From: Granulosicoccus sp947495035
GTDB lineage: Bacteria > Pseudomonadota > Gammaproteobacteria > Granulosicoccales > Granulosicoccaceae
NCBI RefSeq assembly: GCF_050589605.1
Contig: NZ_JBNGOO010000005.1
Strand: one strand, 5' to 3'
DNA: 64,000 nt
The notes beneath the pieces are model-generated. The model was not told where the DNA came from. It was given only the letters and a program-made list of their open reading frames with translations, and searched no databases. The stretch's first letter is position 1. Each line of letters opens with the position of its first letter. A program made the position numbers and the translations under genes. Below are positions 59,866-64,000 of the stretch, in pieces.

Positions 59866-61314
59866 TCAGTTGAGTCCCATGGAAGCCCGATAGGCTGCCA
59901 GTTGCTCTTCCCGACCCAGATCATCCGTCAGCTCGTTCCAGCCCGCTGCAACGGTATCCAGCGCTTCCTGGGGAGTGACATCCCCGGACAAGGCCTTTGA
60001 CAGTTCGATCTCCAGAATTTCCGTATAGGAAAAATACGCTGGCAGTCGCATGTCCAAGGCAACATTGTCGGCCGTGACCGATGCCTGCTGTGCGCCCAGA
60101 TATTCCGTTGCTTCGCGCTCGGAGAAAATGCTGGCCCAGCGTTCCATGTTGGTGGTGTGAGAAATCCGGTATGGGTTGACGCCTGTACCGCCAGTCACTG
60201 TCGCCTCTCCGGATACTTCAGGACTGGACAGGTACGAAATGAAGTCCCAGGCTGCGTCCTTCTTGCCGGACATCTCGGGCACGGCTGCCTGCCAACCGCC
60301 GAATGCCATGAAAGGCGTGTTCAGCACTTCATCGAACTTGTCCCACTCACCCGTCTTGTAGTTATAGACCTCCCTGGCACTGGGAAGCACCGCGGAACCG
60401 ACATTACCCGCCACCTTGGATTGCTCGGGATCGGCAGCAATGACGCCGGTATCACCCCAACCGATGGACTGGGCAACCTGCCCGCCTGCAAATGCGGCAT
60501 TGACTTCTCCGAAGGAGAAATTCAGGGCGCTGGGTGGAGCCAGTTCAGAGGCACGAATATACTCTTCCAGGCCCTTCACCCAGCCCGGATTGTTGATCTG
60601 GGCATCCATGGTGTCAGGATCGAAGAACATCGATCCCGGGTGATCAGGGTGACTGGTATAGGCAGCCGCATGGCTGAACAGGAACCAGAATTGCTGACCA
60701 CCCCGGCGGAAGGCTTCGGCAGTGCCCCAGACACCGTCGACGTTGTCCTGAAAATATTCAGCAATGTCCAGATACTCTGTCCAGGTTGTGGGAATGGCCA
60801 GATCATAGCCGTACTTTTCCTTGAACCTGGCCTTGTTGGCCTCGTCTTCGAACAGGTCGATACGATACGTATAGGTATGAACGTCGCCGTCCATGGTCTG
60901 TGACAGGACCTTGCCGTTCCAGACCATCAGAGATTCGCGATAAACGGGAGCGATGTCCTGCCAGTCTTCACCCTCTTGGTAACTTGCCGGCATTTCCGAC
61001 AGATAGGGCGTAAAATCCGGTGCCCAGGCCGGGGCAAAGGCAATCACGTCGAATGCATCATCCCCCGATGCCAGCGTGGTGACGATCTTCGGATACAGCT
61101 CCGACCATGGGAACTCGACCACCTTGACGGTACCACAAGTCTGAGCCTCCCAGCCTTTCGCTGCATTTTGCAGGGCCGAAGCAATATAGGGACCTGTCTG
61201 GGTGGTAGCCGTGATCTCGACACCGGAAAAATCCGGCGAACACTCGGCCCAGACAGCCGGAGCTGCCAACACGGCAGCAACTGCCAGGGACGTCTGCTTC
61301 AACACTTTCTTCAT
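59866..61314 (-). CDS. Carbohydrate ABC transporter substrate-binding protein (family 1)
   Basis: 482 residues. Signal peptide of about 23 residues (LKQTSLAVAAVLAAPAVWA). Family-1 binding fold with VVEFPWSELYPKIVTTLASG, DVIAFAPAWAPDFTPYLSE and a conserved WDFISYLSSPEVSGEAT near the C-terminus. Larger than typical monosaccharide binders, so an oligosaccharide, sugar alcohol or glycoside ligand is possible. It follows the MalG-type permease by 27 bases. Confidence 0.93.
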   Translation of the reverse strand: MKKVLKQTSLAVAAVLAAPAVWAECSPDFSGVEITATTQTGPYIASALQNAAKGWEAQTCGTVKVVEFPWSELYPKIVTTLASGDDAFDVIAFAPAWAPDFTPYLSEMPASYQEGEDWQDIAPVYRESLMVWNGKVLSQTMDGDVHTYTYRIDLFEDEANKARFKEKYGYDLAIPTTWTEYLDIAEYFQDNVDGVWGTAEAFRRGGQQFWFLFSHAAAYTSHPDHPGSMFFDPDTMDAQINNPGWVKGLEEYIRASELAPPSALNFSFGEVNAAFAGGQVAQSIGWGDTGVIAADPEQSKVAGNVGSAVLPSAREVYNYKTGEWDKFDEVLNTPFMAFGGWQAAVPEMSGKKDAAWDFISYLSSPEVSGEATVTGGTGVNPYRISHTTNMERWASIFSEREATEYLGAQQASVTADNVALDMRLPAYFSYTEILEIELSKALSGDVTPQEALDTVAAGWNELTDDLGREEQLAAYRASMGLN

Positions 61315-61341
61315 GGTTTTCTCCTCAGGGTAAAGCTTGTC

Positions 61342-62370
61342 TTATTTGACTGCGCCGATAGTCAACCCGGAGCGCATCAGGCGTCCGAGTAGTCCCGCAA
61401 TGATGACCATCGGGATGATGGCCACCAGAGCGGCCGCCGAAATGGCCCACCACTCGTCACCGCGCTGGCTGTTCTGCCCGGCAACGAGAATTGGCAGGGT
61501 TTGCCACTTGGAGTTGGTCAGGAAGAGAGCAAACAGAAACTCGTTCCAGACGAACGCCAGCGTAATCACGAAAGTTGCTATCAGGCCGGGCCGCGCCATC
61601 GGCAGGACGATGCCGAAGAAAATGCGCCACGATGGTACGTTCTCCACCAATGCCGCCTCTTCCACATCCACCGGCAGGATGGCGATGAAATCGCGCATCA
61701 ACCAGACCACAATGGGCAGCGAGAAAGCGATGTAGGCCAGTGTCAGCCCGAAATAGGTATCCGTCATCTTGAAACCCAGCTTCCCCATTTCGGTGTACAG
61801 CAGAAACAGGGCAAAGGCGACAACGATTGGTGGAAACAGGCGCTGACTGACAAACCAGAAAATGATGTCGTCATTGCCCAGAACCGGTCCTGGCAGCGCA
61901 AAACGGTTGAGAAAGATCGACAAGGCCAGCGCGATACAGAATGCCACAATCGAAGCCATTGCAGGATTGACCCCGAAGACCTCTCTACCCAGCAGATAGC
62001 CTCCCATGGCAACGATGAAGAATCCGATGCCACTGGCCAGTCGTACCTTGAACGGAAACCGGACCAGCGCATAGGCGGCCATGCTACCGATCAGAGTGGC
62101 AATCACGGATGCCGACAGACCGACGATGGTGGAAGCCCAGAACGTTGAAAAGAACCCTCCTCGCGCGCCACTGAACAGCTCCCTCCAGGCTTTGAGCGTG
62201 GGCTGAAAATCGACGAAGGGGATGTAGGTCGGCCCGCCAACCACATCAACCGGAGATTTGAGCGAGGTAATGGCCACCCAGTAGAGTGGAAACAGGGTGA
62301 ATACCAGCCAGATGAGGCAGGCGAACAGCACCCAGTAGCGTTTGCTGCCCTTCAGGTCCCTTACGCTCAT
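61342..62370 (-). CDS. Carbohydrate ABC transporter permease (MalG type) with inserted membrane pair
   Basis: 342 residues, about 65 longer than usual. Between the second and third normal segments an insertion (about 105-170: GIGFFIVAMGGYLLG, then NPAMASIVAFCIALALSIFL) adds two hydrophobic stretches. The coupling loop reads VEEAALVENVPSWRIFFGIV, keeping EAA but with EN where DG is usual. The rest is a standard MalG-like subunit. It overlaps the partner permease start by four bases. Confidence 0.92.
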   Translation of the reverse strand: MSVRDLKGSKRYWVLFACLIWLVFTLFPLYWVAITSLKSPVDVVGGPTYIPFVDFQPTLKAWRELFSGARGGFFSTFWASTIVGLSASVIATLIGSMAAYALVRFPFKVRLASGIGFFIVAMGGYLLGREVFGVNPAMASIVAFCIALALSIFLNRFALPGPVLGNDDIIFWFVSQRLFPPIVVAFALFLLYTEMGKLGFKMTDTYFGLTLAYIAFSLPIVVWLMRDFIAILPVDVEEAALVENVPSWRIFFGIVLPMARPGLIATFVITLAFVWNEFLFALFLTNSKWQTLPILVAGQNSQRGDEWWAISAAALVAIIPMVIIAGLLGRLMRSGLTIGAVK

Positions 62371-63242
62371 TTGTACTTCTCCAGATGGGGCTTGAGTATC
62401 GCCAGATACACCAGACTGATGATCAGAACCACCGCCAGAAACATGAACGACAGAGCCGAGGTATACCCCAGATTGAATTTCTTGAAGCCTTCCTGGTAGG
62501 CATACAATGTCAGTGTTTCGGTGGATACACCAGGCCCACCTCCGGTCATGACGAAGACCGTGTCGATGATCTTGAAACTCTCCACGATCCGGATGAAATA
62601 GACCGCTGCCGACATGGGCAGCATCAATGGAAAGGTAATACCCCAGAATTGCTGCCAGGCGCTGGCGTTCTCCAGCTCGGCTGCCTCATAGACATCTTCC
62701 GGCAGACTCTGCAGCCCGGCCAGCAGCAGCAGGATCACCAGCGGTGTCCATTGCCAGATCTCCACCACGATCAGTGATCCCAGTGCCCACTTGGTTTCCG
62801 TCAGGAACGGCAGATTGGAAAAACCGAAAAAGCTGGTCAGCTGATTCAGCGGTCCCATGGTCGGGTTCAGTATCTGTCGAGCAACCAGCGCTACCGCTAC
62901 CGGTGCAACCAGCATGGGCAACAGGAAACTGACACGGAAGAAATCGGCGCCCGGCACACGCTTGACCAACGACAGCGCTATGGCAAAACCGATGACAAAC
63001 TGCAAGGTCACCGAGGTAAAGGCAATGAAACTTGTGGTGCTGACCACCTGCCAGAAACGATCGTCCACCATCAGATCGGCATAGTTTTCCAGTCCGACGA
63101 AACGCGCTGGTCTGGGTGGAATCAGCCGCAGACTCATGAAGCTGTTCGCAAGCGAATAGATCAACGGAAAAATGGCCATGACCAGCACGATCAGCACGGC
63201 TGGCCACAGGAAGAAATGCTTGACGGGATCTTCGCGAGTCAT
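62367..63242 (-). CDS. Carbohydrate ABC transporter permease (MalF type)
   Basis: 291 residues with six membrane segments; EAA loop DVYEAAELENASAWQQFWGI followed by TFPLMLPMS. The coupling loop again has EN where DG is common, as in its partner. The ATG at 63242 overlaps the kinase stop (TGATG), which gives translational coupling; the longer cysteine-rich reading to 63350 is rejected. Confidence 0.93.
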   Translation of the reverse strand: MTREDPVKHFFLWPAVLIVLVMAIFPLIYSLANSFMSLRLIPPRPARFVGLENYADLMVDDRFWQVVSTTSFIAFTSVTLQFVIGFAIALSLVKRVPGADFFRVSFLLPMLVAPVAVALVARQILNPTMGPLNQLTSFFGFSNLPFLTETKWALGSLIVVEIWQWTPLVILLLLAGLQSLPEDVYEAAELENASAWQQFWGITFPLMLPMSAAVYFIRIVESFKIIDTVFVMTGGGPGVSTETLTLYAYQEGFKKFNLGYTSALSFMFLAVVLIISLVYLAILKPHLEKYK

Positions 63243-64000
63243 CAGCTGACAGCACCTGCAACATGATCCAGCAAGGTCTGTACCTCCTGCCGGTCGGGCA
63301 TCGATGGCGCAGTACCACGCCGGGTGACGGAAACTCCTGCAGTAGCACAACCGAAGCGCACCGCCTCCAGCACCGCTTCTCCAGATGCCAGAGCCGCCGA
63401 GAAACCACCGACAAATGCATCTCCGGCACCACTGGTATCAATCACTGGCGCATTGCACATCGCGGGCACATGCGCATCGACTTCATCCGTGAGCACATAG
63501 ACCCCCTTCTCCCCCAGAGTGATCAGGGCGCCCCCGGCTCCACGCTTGCGTAACTCGACTGCGGCGGCTCTGGCCTCATCGATCGTGGTGACCGGGAAGC
63601 CGACAATGTCCCTTGTTTCAGTCTCATTGGGGATGATGAAATCGCACAGTGTCAGCATCTGCTCGGGGAATGGCTCGGCAGGCGCCGGATTGAACAACGT
63701 CGTGACACCCGCATTGCGAGCGATTTCCAGACCGCGCACAGCGGCCTCAACGGGTTGTTCGAGCTGCGTGACAAAGACTTTCGATGATTCGATGACACTG
63801 CGCCGTTGCTCGACATCCTGCGCCGTTATCGTGCCACCGGACCCCGGGTAGACGATGATGGCATTCTCCCCCGTGGTGTCATTGACGAAAATGAAAGCTG
63901 CGCCAGTCGGAAAATCCGCCATGATGTCCAGTTCGGGAATGACACCGACTTCACGATAGGTATCCAGTGCCAGCTTGCCGAAGGTGTCATCGCCAAGCTT
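63242..64000 (-). CDS. PfkB (ribokinase) family carbohydrate kinase, N-terminus outside window
   Basis: About 252 residues are visible; the frame continues past base 64000, where KLGDDTFGKLALDTYR still matches the family N-terminal half. The PTGAAFIFV beta strand, FNPAPAEPFP, IPNETETRDIVG and the ATP/catalytic GAGD loop (DTSGAGDAFVGGF) are typical. It phosphorylates a sugar or 2-keto-3-deoxy acid inside the cell. It heads the importer operon, so it probably acts on the imported sugar. Confidence 0.93.
   Translation of the reverse strand, partial: KLGDDTFGKLALDTYREVGVIPELDIMADFPTGAAFIFVNDTTGENAIIVYPGSGGTITAQDVEQRRSVIESSKVFVTQLEQPVEAAVRGLEIARNAGVTTLFNPAPAEPFPEQMLTLCDFIIPNETETRDIVGFPVTTIDEARAAAVELRKRGAGGALITLGEKGVYVLTDEVDAHVPAMCNAPVIDTSGAGDAFVGGFSAALASGEAVLEAVRFGCATAGVSVTRRGTAPSMPDRQEVQTLLDHVAGAVS

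Noticed and set aside
1..64000. tRNA, rRNA, riboswitch, transposase, phage or integrase genes
   Set aside because: None recognised on either strand by eye; a tRNAscan or Rfam run would settle small RNAs.

Overview
The window reads as a stretch of a Gram-negative, probably gammaproteobacterial and free-living (perhaps marine) chromosome of moderately high GC. A TonB-dependent receptor, periplasmic binding proteins, a lipobox lipoprotein, Rnk, a GlpM-like protein and a membrane-bound SpeE homologue support this. A Granulosicoccus-like organism would fit, but that is inference. I see no rRNA, tRNA, CRISPR array, phage or transposase gene. Nearly all of the DNA is catabolic, transport and regulatory genes.

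Layout. (1) 1-3987 (+): the end of a NitT/TauT-type ABC importer with a malate/L-lactate-dehydrogenase-family oxidoreductase and a fumarylpyruvate-hydrolase-like FAH enzyme. It converges on (2) 4111-7891 (-): LacI regulator, IlvD/Edd sugar-acid dehydratase and FAH hydrolase, a non-phosphorylative sugar-acid pathway with a palindromic operator upstream. (3) 7991-14537: iron/siderophore block: DUF2218 protein, TonB receptor, and a divergent binding protein, two FecCD permeases and an ATPase, with a Fur-box-like palindrome between them. A ~209-bp inverted-repeat element lies after the receptor gene. (4) 14574-22168: LysR regulator divergent from aldehyde dehydrogenase, atypical M19 dipeptidase, BCCT transporter and two uncharacterised proteins (the second DUF3726-like). 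This is the best candidate here for an undescribed pathway. (5) 22192-25636: GlpM-like protein, a MocR regulator divergent from a PNPOx-fold protein, and an SDR. (6) 25846-31453: DMT transporter, AlkC-type DNA alkylation repair protein behind a LexA-like box, and a SWIM/SNF2 helicase.

(7) 31516-41297: aldehyde dehydrogenase, then an IclR-led operon of a complete carbohydrate ABC importer and a cytoplasmic sulfatase, with a divergent AGE-family sugar isomerase. This looks like uptake and intracellular desulfation of a sulfated sugar. (8) 41432-45122: S-adenosylmethionine decarboxylase, GNAT protein, lipoprotein and membrane-embedded aminopropyltransferase, a polyamine block, followed by a convergent BLUF photoreceptor. 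(9) 45806-49765: 2-hydroxyacid dehydrogenase, a divergent IlvD/Edd dehydratase and Rnk. (10) 49800-58202 (-): FCD-type GntR regulator, XylF/Frc-like sugar ABC importer, GMC dehydrogenase with small subunit, enolase-superfamily dehydratase and SDR. (11) 58453-64000: a lone molbindin, then a sugar ABC importer headed by a PfkB kinase that runs off the right edge.

Most blocks follow one plan: a local regulator, an importer, then two to four enzymes that oxidise, dehydrate or isomerise the imported sugar or sugar acid. Three of the substrate-binding-protein genes are followed by a hairpin before the next transporter gene.
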